A stretch of 64,000 nt of DNA from Rhizophagus irregularis (GCF_026210795.1 NC_089454.1:1798001-1862000), one strand, 5' to 3'; shown: positions 11,806-24,245, counted from the stretch's first letter. Translations and numbers: made by a program. Notes: generated by a model not told the origin, from the letters alone.

Positions 11806-13215
11806 AAGTATATAATCGCGTAGTCGTCAAATTGCATAGAAGTATAATATTATAATTTTTACTTTTTGTAATTTAGTTTATTGCCTAAATTAGAAAAAAC
11901 CCGTTTCCCCATATAATTTTAATTATTAATCGATGTATACTGGACACATGTTATATGCATGTTCAAACTTTGTATTTTAACTTGCAGGATATATATTATA
12001 TCTTTAAAATGTTCAAGTTTCAATAAAATTGATTTATACGGTAACATATATTAATTTTAACTTTCATCATTTTATTTTTTAAATATTCATGATTTTAGTT
12101 TATTCTCATAACTTTTTTTTTTAAAAAAAAATTTTAATTTTACTTCTTTTTGGATTTTTGTAAATATAAATAAACTTCAGTTACTAGTATTTTATAATCT
12201 TGCAAGTTAAATCTTTAGTTTAAAATGAAAAATACTTTGTTTAAAATTGTCAAAAAAAATTACATTTTTAATAATTCCAATTTTATATAATTCCATTAAT
12301 TTGCAACTAATAAAATTATTTTTATTTATTAAAAAAATCAGTTTTTTTAATTTTCTAATACAGGGTTAAAATTACTTAAATAAAGTATTAATTAACTATT
12401 AATATCAGTTACCATTTACCAATCTAATTGGTAATCTATTGACAATTTTACAATTATAACAAAATTTATTATAAACTTTAAATTAGTTATAATCAGCTAT
12501 TCTGTTAATAATGGATTATATTATAACTGCTAATAGATTATTAATTAGATAGCCAATTGGTAATTAATAACTTATCAATAGTTAATTAATATTTTATTTA
12601 AGTAATTTTAATCTGTATAAAACTAGAACTCTAGAAGTCAGAAAAAAGAAATTTTTATTAATAAATAATATTTTTTAATTTAATAGAATTCAAATAATTC
12701 AATTTATATATAAATGTTTAAAATAAGCTTATTAATTTATATATTCCTATTTTAGCTAATTAATAATAATTTAAATTTAATAAAATTTATACTATTGAAT
12801 TTATTTTAATAAAAGAAATTTAATTAGTGATCCAAATAAAATTGGTATTATTTTTATATTAAAATTTTGCACCTGGTTAGCAAAAAATAAGTAAATACTA
12901 AAATTGTAAAATTTCTTTTATAATTTGTAAAAAGCAAGTTATATATGCAAAAAAATTTAAAGAAAAGAATAAATTAAAAAAAAAATGTATAGTTATTATT
13001 AAAAAAAAAGGAATTTACATTGTATAAACTTCAAATTTTATACTTATATTATACAAATAATTGGCAAGAAATACCTCACTAAACTCTATAGTTTCAAAAA
13101 CCTAATGATGTCTTTTAAAAATTATAAAATATATGTATAAAAATTCAAGAAAATAAAATAAGTTAAAATAAATATATATTTGTTATTGGGAAAAAAGAGT
13201 TTATATCACATATAT
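11806..13215. other. AT-rich intergenic DNA, no gene seen
   Basis: 3' flank of the TMEM41-like gene followed by very AT-rich sequence. The interval 12360-12610 has an inverted-repeat character (TTAATTAACTATTAATA...TATCAATAGTTAATTAATA), possibly an old MITE. No ORF is worth naming. Confidence 0.4.
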
Positions 13216-13869
13216 GTAGGGATATTAAATGGTTTATCTAGTTTATTTTAAATTTCAAACTAGTAATTTTAATGGTCAAACTAGTTTTAATTAGTTTTAA
13301 CCAGATTTAACTAAAAGCATAATAGTAGTTTATCTTAAATGGATTATTTAATTTTAAACTTGCAATTAAACTAGATTTAACTAAAAGTATAAAAGTAGTT
13401 TATCATTTTTCTAATCAAGAGTTGCATAAATTACAATTTGTATATAACTTAATATTTTGAAGCTATAAATTATAATATTTTATAATGCTTTAATAAATAA
13501 ATATCCCAATATTAAACAATAATTCTTTAATATAAATTATTATCCTTATCATCTTTTATAAAGTCTTCTTCAATTAATATTGCTGCAAATCAACTTTTAA
13601 GGTAAAGAGATTTCCAAACTTTTTTTGAATTCAGGTGGGTTTTTATTGAATTAACTGTAAACTTTGCCATACTGATTATTCACTTAGTATACTTTATTGC
13701 TTGTATTACCAGATAATTATGTGTCATATTTGTAAGTGGAATCTATCAAGATCTTTTAATTTTGCCTTAGTTTTTAAACTAGTAAAATAATTGGTTTTAA
13801 CTAGTTTTAGTTAAATCAAAATGATTTAAACTTAAACTCAGTTCAGATTAAACTACTTAACATCCTTAC
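13216..13869. mobile_element. MITE-like element with GTAGGGATATTAA termini
   Basis: The left end GTAGGGATATTAAATGGTTT (13216 on) and the inverted right end GTAAGGATGTTAAGTAGTTT (ending 13869) match at most positions. The flanks are both (CA)TATATAT-like, so the target duplication cannot be read. The interior repeats AGTTTTAACTAG words and carries no gene. Non-autonomous DNA transposon; superfamily uncertain. Confidence 0.5.
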
Positions 13870-14783
13870 ATATATATCAAATATCACTTTATTTTGCATT
13901 TTTTTTAATATTGTAAATATTAAAATTGTGAAATCTGATTAGTATTTTGTAAAATTTATACTATATATATAAAAAAAGTCAAAAAAATATAATAAGCTAA
14001 AAAAAGTCATATATTATTATAAAAAAAAAGAGTTTATATTGTATTGTATTATACATTTATCAAATTTTATGATAGTGCTAATCTTATTTGAATCGGTAAT
14101 TAATAATAATAATTTTATTTTTTAACTTTAATATTTACTAAAATATAATATAAAAATAATTTTTTATTTAATATAAATTAAAAATTTGCATATTATTTAA
14201 TAAATTAAGTAATTGGATTAAAATTCTAAATATTTTTTATTAAAGAAATTCCATATAATATAAATTAAATTAAAGTTACTAAAGAAACTAAAAGATTTTG
14301 ACAAGTTAATAAAATATCAAAATAATAAAATTTTATTAAAAAAATTGGTAAAACTTTAAAGAAAAGTAAAACTTAATGAAACTTATTAGTTAAAACAGGA
14401 CTTCAGACATCTCTTATAGAACTCACAACTGACTTTTTGCCAAAAAAAACCCAATTTGCTCTTTTTTTATTTTCCATTTTTTGCGATTATTTTGGTATCC
14501 AATGATGCAGAATTTTTTATTTTGTAGAGCTCGATGAGAGCTACAAAACAAAAAAAAGTTTGTATAAACTGGACCACTGGATGCCAAAATAATTGCAAAA
14601 AACTGATTTTTTTTTTGTGAAATTTAGGTTAATCTGTGAAAAAGTTGCAACTGAGTTGTATATGTAATGTTCGGGATCCTGTTAAAACTTAAAACTGCTA
14701 AAATCTTCTAAAATTATAATAAAATTATTGTAAAATTTTAGTAAAACTAATTGTAAAATTTTGAAAAAGTTTAAATATAAGTA
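13870..14783. repeat. AT-rich DNA with a diverged AGGACCCC-type MITE (about 14400-14690)
   Basis: No gene. From about 14400 to 14690 the order of words (TTTTTGCGATTATTTTGGTATCCAATGATG, GAGCTACAAAACAAAAAAAAGTT, ACTGGATGCCAAAATAATT, GGGATCCTGTT) parallels the MITE at 3405-3704 but is heavily mutated. It is probably an old member of the same family. The remainder is featureless. Confidence 0.45.
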
Positions 14784-14979
14784 CAGTAACACCTCTCTAA
14801 GTGTACCCCCTTGAGACCATAGTAAAAAAATAGTAGAATGTGCACTTAGAGAGGGTGTGCATTTATAGAGAGTAAAATATTAAGAGTTCTTATAAGTTGG
14901 GATCAGATCCACTGTGTACTTAAAGAGAATTTATATAGTGCGTGCACTTATAGAGGATGCACTTATAGAGGTGTCACTG
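14784..14979. mobile_element. 196-bp TA-flanked MITE (pogo/Tc1-like)
   Basis: The ends CAGTAACACCTCTCTAAGTG and, inverted, CAGTGACACCTCTATAAGTG agree at 18 of 20 bases. The TA dinucleotide is duplicated on both sides (14782-14783, 14980-14981). The inner part repeats GTGCACTTATAGAG words. A 20-bp CAGT-type terminus with TA duplication is typical of pogo/Tigger-like non-autonomous elements. No coding capacity. Confidence 0.85.
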
Positions 14980-15254
14980 TAATTTTAAATTAAATACAAT
15001 AATACATATAATCTTAAATATTATTTAAATATCAAGTTTGCTATTTATCGCCTCAGGCGTTCACCGCCAGTGTCACATGATAATGTTAACACGTGATTCT
15101 CACTTAAATGTTTGTAGCAATTGTTAATGTAAATTTATAATTTATCGTTATACAATAATACAATAAATACAATTCTAATGCTAATAATTTATATACTGTT
15201 TTACTCTAAGATATAAATGCAAATAATTAAAATTCTAGTTTTGCTACAATGCTT

Positions 15255-17924
15255 CTAACCATTAATATTATTATGCTGATTAACATTTTCTTTATCGGCT
15301 TTATGTTTAGCACACCCACGAATATTATGTCCTCTACCTAAACAATAACTACAAGTTTTAAGACCACCTTCATTTGATTTTGCCATACTAGTTTGATTAT
15401 TATCTTCTACTGTACTGATGACTTATAACGCTTAGGAGGGCGCCCTTTTGCCTTGTGGTATTCTGGATTAGATATCTGGAGATTATCCAAAGGCTGTTGT
15501 GTATTATTGCAAATTTCAGTATTAATAAGTGACTCTTGCAATACATTGTTTTGTAATGAACTAAACTGATAAACTTCTTCAATGCCTAAACCTGTATTGT
15601 TACGATACTTCATAATAAATTGCATCAAAATTCCAATCAATTCTGCAGTAGCACTTTCTGCTACAGCTATTTGAATACTTGTTTTAGCCAAAGACATTGT
15701 ATTCCCATATTGAACTTTTTTATTAACACGTTCTCTTGCAGCTGGTGTATAAACATTGTTAAGTCTAATTTGATTAATATAATGTAAAGGTGTAGCTGTG
15801 TTACTTGTTTTTCCTTTGACAATTGTAATATTTGATGCTTCTGATGGAATTGATTCAAACCAACGACCATAAATAAGAGATAAATGAAATACTGCTTTTT
15901 CTGATTGGATTAAAATTCAATACTGGTATCTACATAGCATTCCCTGATTTATAATATACATACAAGTACAAAGTGATGATGAATCTTTCAAAATAATGAC
16001 GTAGTGTGGTCTAAAAGGCTTATCTGAAGCAGGTCTTATCTTCAAATCTTCCATAAGTTCTTGAATATCGTCGGAAAGTATGCCAGATAGTAATTCTTTT
16101 AAACGAATTTGTGGTACATCATATAATTGTTCAATTATACCATCAGGTGCATTATTCGATTCTTTAGCCTAAAAATAAAAAAATAACGAAAGAGTTAGTT
16201 CCTCTGTATAATTAGCATAAAGGCTCGTAAACTAACCAAAATAATCCTACCTTAACTAACCCTGACCCTAACCTTGACAAACCCTAACCTAACTAACCCT
16301 AACCCTAATCCTAACAAACCCTAACCTAACCCTAACCCTAACTAACCTTAATAGTTCTCAATAAACTTACTTGATTAATAGAAATCATCATTTCTTGATA
16401 TAGCAGTGCTTGTTTCATTTGTGCTCTTTGAAGAGATAAAGGAATAGGAGCTAAATTAACTTTTAACACATTATCAATCTCCTTGAATATACTGTTATAG
16501 GTTGATGGAAGTCCAACAGATGGATTTGATCCATAATAATCTTTAATACGAAAGATATGAAACTTCTTTTTCTAATTCACATTCAATTGCTATCACTAAT
16601 TCCTTTAACAAAGTACCACGATCAACATGTTTTTTCAGAACCCCATTAATAGACTCTACACATTGAGTAGATTCAACTCCTGCTGTAAAAATCTTTGTAA
16701 TTGAATATCTTGCCCAAGCAGCCCGATTAGGATAAAGCTTATTTTTAAGATAAGAACGACAAGGTTCATATCTTATTAACATATTTTGATATCTTAACTC
16801 AAATTCTTCTTGGCTATAGCTGTTTCGCATATGATAAAAATCTTCAACAAACTTCTTTACTGAATCACCATGTAATTTTGACTTAGCCTTCTTTTTAACA
16901 TTCTCAACAATATGATAAATACATAACAAATGTTGTGTTTGGAGATGAGTAATACTTGAATAGCAGCAATCACTGCAGGATCACCGTCTGTAAAAATTAC
17001 TTTAGGTGAAACATTATCAACTGATTCTAACATACATTGGAAAATCCATTCATAAGCAGCTTGGGTTTCATATTTAATTAAGGCTTGTCCAATAATTCTC
17101 GTTTTGAAATTATTATCAATACAAACAAATAAACTTAATGCCATATCATAACGATTTGTCTTTGCTGTATTATCATGGATAATCACGTCATTATATTTTG
17201 GCCATAAATCATTATGCTGTTGGCTAGTCATCCAGAAAAGGCCTGTAAGTTCATTATTTGGACTCTTCAAACGTGGTATAACTATATAATCTTAATCTAT
17301 ATCACGCTGCTTCAGAAGATATGATAACATTTCAGCAGCATCAAATTCATTATGGATTCGTACACCTCTAAATTTGCTGATTGCATTATATAAATTCTTC
17401 TTTTTAATATGATGTTCTGGAAATTCTTTAGTCAGGAGATCATATTGCTGACCAGCTCCTAAATAACTGGAAACAGTATAATGCTCAATCTTACTCAAGA
17501 TAGTATGTGGAAGTTTTAAATTTTTTGGTGCTAAGTCAATAATTTCTGAATTACATTGATGATTATAATAATCTGAAAGTTGGGTGAGTTTTATAGCACT
17601 TGCACGTTTTCCAAAGTAAAAATTAACATGTCATGGGCAATTTGTTTTGCCTGAAACAGTATCGCGATGAGTATTAATATCCTCAACTTTCTTAGTTCGA
17701 TTTATTCCAAATTTCCAACAGACATATTCTTGATATCGAATAATGGACTTGTCAATAGAATCAAGATCCTTGCGGTATTTATTAGCAACAAAACCCTGCT
17801 GTTTTGCATATGCTTCAACTGCAATATAAACAGAATTCCAATCATCAAATAAATCACCAACCTGAAGTTTTATTTCATATGTATCATCTTGGTTGGTATT
17901 ATTTAAAACAATTTCACTATTCAT
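15255..17924 (-). pseudogene. MULE transposase (FAR1-like), decayed
   Basis: Start ATG 17924, MNSEIVLNNTNQDDTYEIK. Order of domains on minus: a FAR1-type zinc-binding N-terminus (AYAKQQGFVANKYRKD...VCWKFG); a MULE DDE core (YNDVIIHDNTAKTNRYDMAL, then VIFTDGDPAVIAAI, then ESTQCVESINGVLKKHV); a SWIM zinc finger (CTCMYIINQGMLCRYQY, where the final His is replaced by Gln); an AT-hook-like KGRPPKRYKS; and a zinc knuckle TCSYCLGRGHNIRGC. The frame is broken by a TGA at 17628-17630 where Trp is expected, a TAA near 17290, and frameshifts near 16930, 15690 and 15400. One intron (16169-16370) carries telomere-like repeats. It is a recognisable but inactive cut-and-paste transposase. Confidence 0.85.
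16254..16350 (-). repeat. Interstitial telomere-like repeats in MULE intron
   Basis: The plus strand reads as runs of CCCTAA, CCTAA and CCCTAACTAA units, that is TTAGGG-type telomeric repeats on minus. The tract lies wholly inside the MULE intron, which at 202 nt is much longer than its neighbours. The repeats are degenerate, with TTAGG and TTAGTTAGG variants. Confidence 0.85.
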
Positions 17925-18114
17925 GATTTGTATATTATGAGTTAAATTTGGAAGGAAAGGATAAAAACAAATAAGTGTAATTATGACGTTAAATGGAGAG
18001 GGGAGAGAGGATAAGTGGTTAAGAAAGTTTAACGAAAGCTTAATTTATTATCAATCTTACATCAGTATTACATCATATTGTATAATTCTGCGGCTACACA
18101 TGATACTGGTGGTG

Positions 18115-19249
18115 TAACACCAGTGGTGATACGTATCAATTTTATTTAAATATTTATATATTAAATTATATTTAAATAATATAAAACAGATTTTTTTCTT
18201 ATTTGAAAATATTTTAAATAGTTTAAATATAAAATTTTATAAGAAAAATAGAATAATATTTTTAAGTAAAAAAAATTTGGTTTAAAATATTTATAAAATT
18301 TATTTTATATTTTTTAAAAAAATTATATTAAAAAAAAAATAGAAAATTAGTAAATATTTTTTTTAATTTTATAGATAATCAACTATATTTTTCATCTATT
18401 AATCATTTAGCCATTTTTTCAGTAAAAAGTTACTGAAGAAAAAACTTTAGTTTTTCTTACTTAAATGAATATAGAGTACTTTTATTTTATTTGAAACTTT
18501 TTAGAGATTCTTTCAAAATTCAAACAAACTTTTAACTCAAACTTTTAGTGGAGTTATAAAACTATAGAACAGTTCTTACTAAAGATCATTTTACTTCTGC
18601 AAAGCTTTTCTCCTACTAGGTTGAAAGTTATAATAGTTATGTATAGGATAGCTGAACTTTGAACTCTGCACTAATGTAAAGTTTTCCCATTAGTTTCTTT
18701 ATTTTTAAAAGCATTATAAAAGTTTTTTTTTTGAAGTATAAGTTATTTATTTAAAAATCTAAAATTTAAGTTACAAATAAAATTAGTTTATATTTCTTTA
18801 AATAAAAGTTAAAAATAAAGTTTTGAAGTTATGAAACTTATTAGCACTTATAATTTTGTATAAAATTGAAAAAAAAACTTACAAAAAAAATAAAAAAATA
18901 TTAGTCAATTAATGCTTTTTTTTAAATAAAATAAAAAGTTCTGAAATTTTACTTATCTTTAACTTTTTTTTTGCATTTTATAAAGTAAAGTCAATAACAT
19001 ATATGATATAACAATAAATTTCAAAGTAGTAATTTCATAAAATAACAGTTTTTTATTATGGCAATATTGATATTTTCAGTTTAAAACTTTATGTATAAAA
19101 AAGTTTTTAAAAAATAAGTTTCAAAAGTTTAAAACTTTAAAATTAAAACTTTATATGATATAAAATTTAAAAAATAAATTTTAAAGTTTGAAGCTTTATC
19201 ATATTACTGAAGTTTTAAAAAATCAAATTTTATATAAAAAAAAATTTAA
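18115..19249. other. AT-rich intergenic DNA, no gene seen
   Basis: Long A/T runs and scattered AAAGTTTTAAAA-type words. Nothing supportable as a gene or RNA. Confidence 0.4.
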
Positions 19250-19964
19250 TTGCCGATCCGCATGTGATCGATAGAATTTATATAATAAAATGCGGCGCAA
19301 CATTTATATATAAGCCATGTCGATCATGTTTTTATATCAAATAAAATGCAACTATATTGTTATACAATTACGTAATTTAACACCTGCAATATACGTTTAA
19401 GATCTTAGAAAAAAAAAATTTTTTTATAAAAAGTTTTTTTTCTTTGCAGTTTATAAAGTTTTATATGTGGGAAACGGAGATTTCATAGTATTTACTACTA
19501 TTTTACTTCTATGGTATAAACGATTTCTAGTTCTTTAACTTTTCTTTGACGCTTATAAAACTTTTTTTGATTATTATTTCTGTCAACTATTACATTTTTA
19601 ATAACACTACGCACTTTTATATCTCTTTTTCTTTCACAAATATGTCCAGTTTGTAAAAAATATGAATATAATGAAATATATGAATAATAAAAGGACTTTT
19701 ATTAAGTTTTAGCGTAATCTCAAAATAGAAATAGTTATCTTGAATTTTTTTTTAAAAAATAATAAACAAGTCATATAAATATGGACATAATAATGAAGTT
19801 CTGATATAATAGCGCCAGTTGCAACAAGTTTTTTAGGAGTTATGTATGTATTTGACGTTGTTGTTTCTTGGGGAAACAGAGATTTCAAATGGCATTTTTT
19901 TTATTAATTAACATAACGTCACATTTTACTATGTAAATTCTATCGATCACATGTGGATCAGCAA
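19250..19964. mobile_element. 715-bp inverted-repeat element between TTAA sites
   Basis: The left end TTGCCGATCCGCATGTGATC and the inverted right end TTGCTGATCCACATGTGATC agree at 18 of 20 bases, and the match continues through GATAGAATTTA. TTAA flanks both sides (19246-19249, 19965-19968), as in piggyBac-type insertion. However, the local sequence is so AT-rich that TTAA could be part of the termini. No transposase inside. Confidence 0.6.
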
Positions 19965-20370
19965 TTAAATAATTTAAATAAATAAATTTCAAAGGTTTAA
20001 AATTCTTAAAAAAAATTATAAAAAATTTTTTGAAATTTTATATATAAAAAAGTTTTAAAAAGTTTATTTAAAACTTATTAAAAAAAAATAAGTTTTGTTA
20101 TTATGTGATATATGTTTTCTAATGTTGGTAAATGATAAGTTATATGATTAATACTGAAATTGATTAGAAAATAAAAATCTGATATACTGTTAAAACTATA
20201 TATATATTATATGATATATAATAATAAAATATTAAAATAATTTTACAAATTTTAACATTTAGCATTTTAGAGTAATTTTGTAAAATTAGTTTTAATAGTT
20301 TTGCATATACTTGTAAAATCCTATAATTTTGGCAAGTAAACTTAATTTAATTTTAAAATTTGTGATTCAA

Positions 20371-20642
20371 TTAGTATTTTGCAAATGATTCAGTCAAATT
20401 GAATTGATTTAAGTAGTTTAATTTAGGTTAATTTAAATTTAATTTGATTTCAAATCAAATTTTTTTTGATAGATTCAATCTTAAATTTGAATTTGAAATT
20501 TGGATTTGATTCACTTCAATCTCAAATTTAAATTTGAAATTTGGATTTGATTTACAAATCAAAAATTGGCATTAAATTAAATTGAATTTAAATCAAACTT
20601 AAATTAATTTAATTTGATATCAGATTATTTGCAAAACACTAA
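20371..20642. mobile_element. MITE with TTAGTRTTTTGCAAAT ends
   Basis: The left end TTAGTATTTTGCAAATGATT and the inverted right end TTAGTGTTTTGCAAATAATC are alike, and the interior folds back through AAATTTGAATTTGAAATTTG words. A related word occurs near 13940. The 8-bp duplication is not readable, so this is probably an old non-autonomous DNA element, possibly hAT. Confidence 0.5.
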
Positions 20643-20992
20643 TAATAATTAATTATTAAATATTTCTGCAAAAAAATAAAACTAATTATAAAAATAAAAA
20701 AATAATGGAAAAAAACCAACTAATTTATTAAATATTTTAATTTAATAATAAGTTAAATGTGTAAGGATTGATTTCTATCACAATTGTGAAGAAACTTAGG
20801 AGGCTCACATTACGAAAGATTGCTTTTTATTTATCATACAAAATTATTAAATATTTTTACGCAGCCTTTATTTAGAAATTATATGTGAAAATCACATTGT
20901 AATTTAAATACATGATGATTAAACTCAAAACATCTCTAAATATTAAATCTCCAGATAAACTTAAGACTTCAAGAACGATTAAAGAAGTATAG

Positions 20993-21163
20993 ATGTTCAA
21001 TATGATTGGAATCAGATCACCTCAACCGTATACAAAGAATGCAAACTTTCAAAACTCAATGATGCGTCTACAAAGATGTAAAGAGCACTTATTCAACATG
21101 GTTACGACTGGTATATTAGCTCCTTGGAAATCCAGAAAATTCTCCAATCAACAGATAACAAAT

Positions 21164-21198
<35 letters not shown>

Positions 21199-21208
21199 TG
21201 CAGCGTAG
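20993..21208 (+). CDS. Possible small gene or terminal exon, unknown
   Basis: A 71-codon frame begins MFNMIGIRSPQPYTKNANFQ and contains MMRLQRCKEHLFNMVTTG, which has a normal protein composition. It ends in an Asn run encoded by an (AAT)n microsatellite at about 21163-21195. It could be the last exon of a longer gene; no upstream exon was established. Low confidence that it is real. Confidence 0.25.
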
Positions 21209-22209
21209 AAGATCTCGTGATCATCTGACGTTGAAGATAGGACCTTATAGTTAAGATGACTCGTTTTTAAATGAAGTCTACCTATCGAGTCAAATGATCA
21301 CTTGACAGTACACATGTGGGGTACTATATGTATGACGAGTGATTTGTAGTTTAATTATATTAGAGTAGATATTATTAGAACTTTATTTTATATATAGTTT
21401 CTTCTAATTTGTTTTTTTTACTTTAATAAAACTGCAGAAAAAAAAAATAATAAGTTAAATGAAATTGTAAATAAATTTTTTTACCATATTTAACTCTTTT
21501 ACAAAGTTTAAAGAATGCTAAAATATTAAAATTCAGATAATTATGAAAGGGTTTTATTTTTTATCGTAGCTGCATTATGTCACACCAGAACTCTGCTTAC
21601 TTCTAATAGAGGTCACCGTAAAATTTTTAAGATTTATATGTAAATTTACCTTACTCCAAATTTTCCTTCTATTAAGTAATTTTATTACCTTTCCAGTTAC
21701 ATTTTTAAATCACATATATTTTTACCTTACAAGTTCAGTAACATTTATAATTATAGATTATATTTATTTTATACATTTAGTAGTTTTTATTTCTTTCAAA
21801 ATTGGCCTAATTTTTAGATATAATTATTTTAAAAAAATGTAAAAAAGTTCCTATTTAAAATTGATCAATAATTACAAACATATATATTATTTTTTCGACA
21901 AAAAAAAAATAAATAAAAATAACTTTAATTTATCCTACCTATGGTGCGTAATATCTAAAGTCATCAAAAATTTAGCATATATTTAAAATGTATCTAATTT
22001 TTTAATTTGTATATTATTAAATAATTAAACTGATTTTTATATAGTTTATGCTGTTCTCTTTCAGAAAATCGGCTTACATTTTCAATTAACTTAATTATTT
22101 ATGAAGTTATTAGCATTTAAAAATATGGTACATTAATATTAGTTGGCCAAATTCAGACTAATTTTGCAGGGGTATTTACAGGGGTAAATCTACAAATTGA
22201 CCAATAAAA
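21209..22209. other. AT-rich intergenic DNA with a dispersed repeat at 21590-21617
   Basis: No gene. The stretch around TTCTAATAGAGGTCACC (21601-21617), with flanking ACTCTGCTTAC, has an inverted relative at 53320-53349. Downstream words such as TTTACCTTA are also shared, suggesting fragments of one dispersed repeat. Confidence 0.4.
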
Positions 22210-23649
22210 ATGCGAGATCATAATCACGCGACAACAATCAATCGCTATAAAATATTGTTAAAATTTTTTTTTTTTGACAATAAAAAATTGCAAATGCCGC
22301 TTCTTTCCAAACAAAAAAGAAAATTAAAGGAGCAAACACACACTATAGATGGTAAATTTGATAAAAAAGCAAATAAGAATAGCCAGCAATTAATTGATAA
22401 TAATAGTGGTGATGCGTTGGTTGAAGAATTCTTTGATGAAAATGAAGATTGGGGTGATGATGATGATAATGAATGGGATGATCTGGAGAATATGGAAGCT
22501 GAACTTAAGATTTATCAAAAAATAAAAAAATTTTGGCTTGGTATGGAAAGATGACAATCATTTAGAAAAAATAAAACGAGGACTAATGGACCATATAAGA
22601 TAGGTAAAACACTGAAGTCAACATATTATGATAAATATGATCCAAGTGGTTCATTAACTAAAGCAGCAGCTGGCACAAAAAAAATTACAAATTTTTTTAA
22701 TAACAGTGATATCCAAGCTACCAATTTACAATTGTTTAATCAAGATACATTAAATGATATTTTAAGTGATACAGATTCAAGTAATTCATAAAATGAAGTT
22801 GTTTGTTCACGTAATTACCAAATAACTGAAAAAATAAAAGATTTAAAAGAACAGTTAGAAAAACAACATAATCAATTAACAGTTATTGAATACAATTATA
22901 AAAGAGCAATATTTGAATATCTTACCTTGTTAAATAATAATAACGGATGTGAAAAAGTGGATATTAGTTTGAAGGTTGTTCAAAAAATTTATATTGATGG
23001 TGGTGTATGGAAAGCACAAAAAATTTGAAACTTTACAAAGTACTGGTTACTTAATAATAAACTTCCAGAATCTAGACACGGAAAATATCAAAAAACGATC
23101 AGAGTAATTGATGATGAAGATGTTGCAGAAAGATGTCATATTTGGATTCGAAAACAAAACTTCAATACTACACCAGCTACATTTAAAAAATTTGTTGAAA
23201 ATGAATTATTTCCTGCTATTGGAATTGCTAAAGAAAAATCTATTACTATAATGACTACAACGAGATGTAAGTATTCAAAGATTAAATATGCAAGTATTAT
23301 ATTAATTAATATTAATAAATTTGTTGGTTATATAAAAATAAAGGGCTTAAGGTTCTTGGTTACTCATTTCAACAATACCGTCGTGGAATCTACTATGATG
23401 GACATGAAAGAGAAGACATTTTACAATATCGAAAAAAATTTTTAGAAAATATATTTAATCATGAGAAATACATGTCCAAATATGAAGGTGAATTTATGGA
23501 TCGGATATACCTTACCTGAAGGAGAAAAAGAAAGAGTTCTTGTGGTTCATGATGAATGCATTTTTTATTCAAATGATGGGAAACGTGGATTATGGACTAA
23601 AAATGGTGAGATGCCACTTCGAAAAAAAGGAAACGGGAGATCTATAATA
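22210..23649 (+). pseudogene. DDE transposase, 5' half (split by a 16-kb insertion)
   Basis: Probable start MPLLSKQKRKLKEQTH (22294), or the upstream ATG at 22210. An acidic region follows (VEEFFDENEDWGDDDDNEWD), then NGPYKIGKTLKSTYYDKYDPSG, a predicted helical domain, IRVIDDEDVAERCHIWIRK, and the first catalytic block VVHDECIFYSNDGKRGLW, giving the first Asp of a DDE triad. Frameshifts near 22550 and 23340 and in-frame stops (for example TGA in QKI-NFTKYW) make it inactive. The frame stops at codon 23647-23649, ending KGNGRSII, and the missing part is found from 39775. Rhizophagus-type DDE superfamily endonuclease; the exact superfamily was not determined. Confidence 0.8.
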
Positions 23650-23689
23650 CTTTACTGAAATATTCAAATCTAAAATAATATCTTAACGA

Positions 23690-24245
23690 TATCATTATGA
23701 GATCGTAACGATTTCATGACGATTTTCTAAAATGATAACATATTGATATAGTTACGACTCTCTTAACGATAACGTAATAATACTGTGACGATACAGTGAA
23801 TGATAACAAAACGATATCATCCAGATATTTATTGATACTGAAATAGCATCATTTTAGTATCAGCACGATATCGTCGCAGCAATGATACAGTGACAATACA
23901 GTGAATGATAGCAAAACGATATTATCCCAACACTAAGATAGCATCATTTTGGTATCAGCACAATATCGTCGCAGCAATAATACAGTGACAATACGGTGAA
24001 TGATAGCAAAACGATATTATCCCGACACTAAGATAGCATCATTTTGGTATCAGCACGATATCGTCGCAGTATTATTACATTATCATAACTGTATCAGCAT
24101 GTTATCATTTAAAAATCGGCATAAAACCAATATGTTCCCATATTGATGTCGTTGAGATGTATAGAAAACAACTAATGATTATTCAGAATATCAATCATGA
24201 TATCTTAACGATATTTAAATGTTATCAGCTTGGTATTATGACAAT
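23690..24245. repeat. GATATC-rich subterminal region with 95-bp tandem repeats
   Basis: Dense ACGATATC, GATACAGTGA and TAGTATCAGCACGATATCGT words. From about 23799 to 24080 there are three tandem copies with a 95-bp period (copies start at about 23799, 23894 and 23989). The opposite end of the 16-kb insertion (39380-39740) has a similar but non-tandem GATATC-rich stretch. Confidence 0.7.

Larger units (their letters stand above)
15062..18114. mobile_element. Candidate MULE element boundaries
   Basis: CACCGCCAGTGTCA at 15062-15075 is matched at 12 of 14 bases by the inverted copy at 18101-18114, on either side of the MULE transposase. No 9-bp duplication is visible next to these positions, so the true ends may differ by some bases or the duplication may have decayed. 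Both ends lie in small palindromes (for example GGCGTTCACCGCC). Confidence 0.45.

Noticed and set aside
15053-18123. 9-bp duplication of the MULE element
   Set aside because: The nine bases outside the candidate ends do not match each other; boundary not proven.
23690-24245. CRISPR-like repeat array
   Set aside because: Units are contiguous 95-bp tandem repeats without distinct spacers, in a eukaryotic transposon-rich context.
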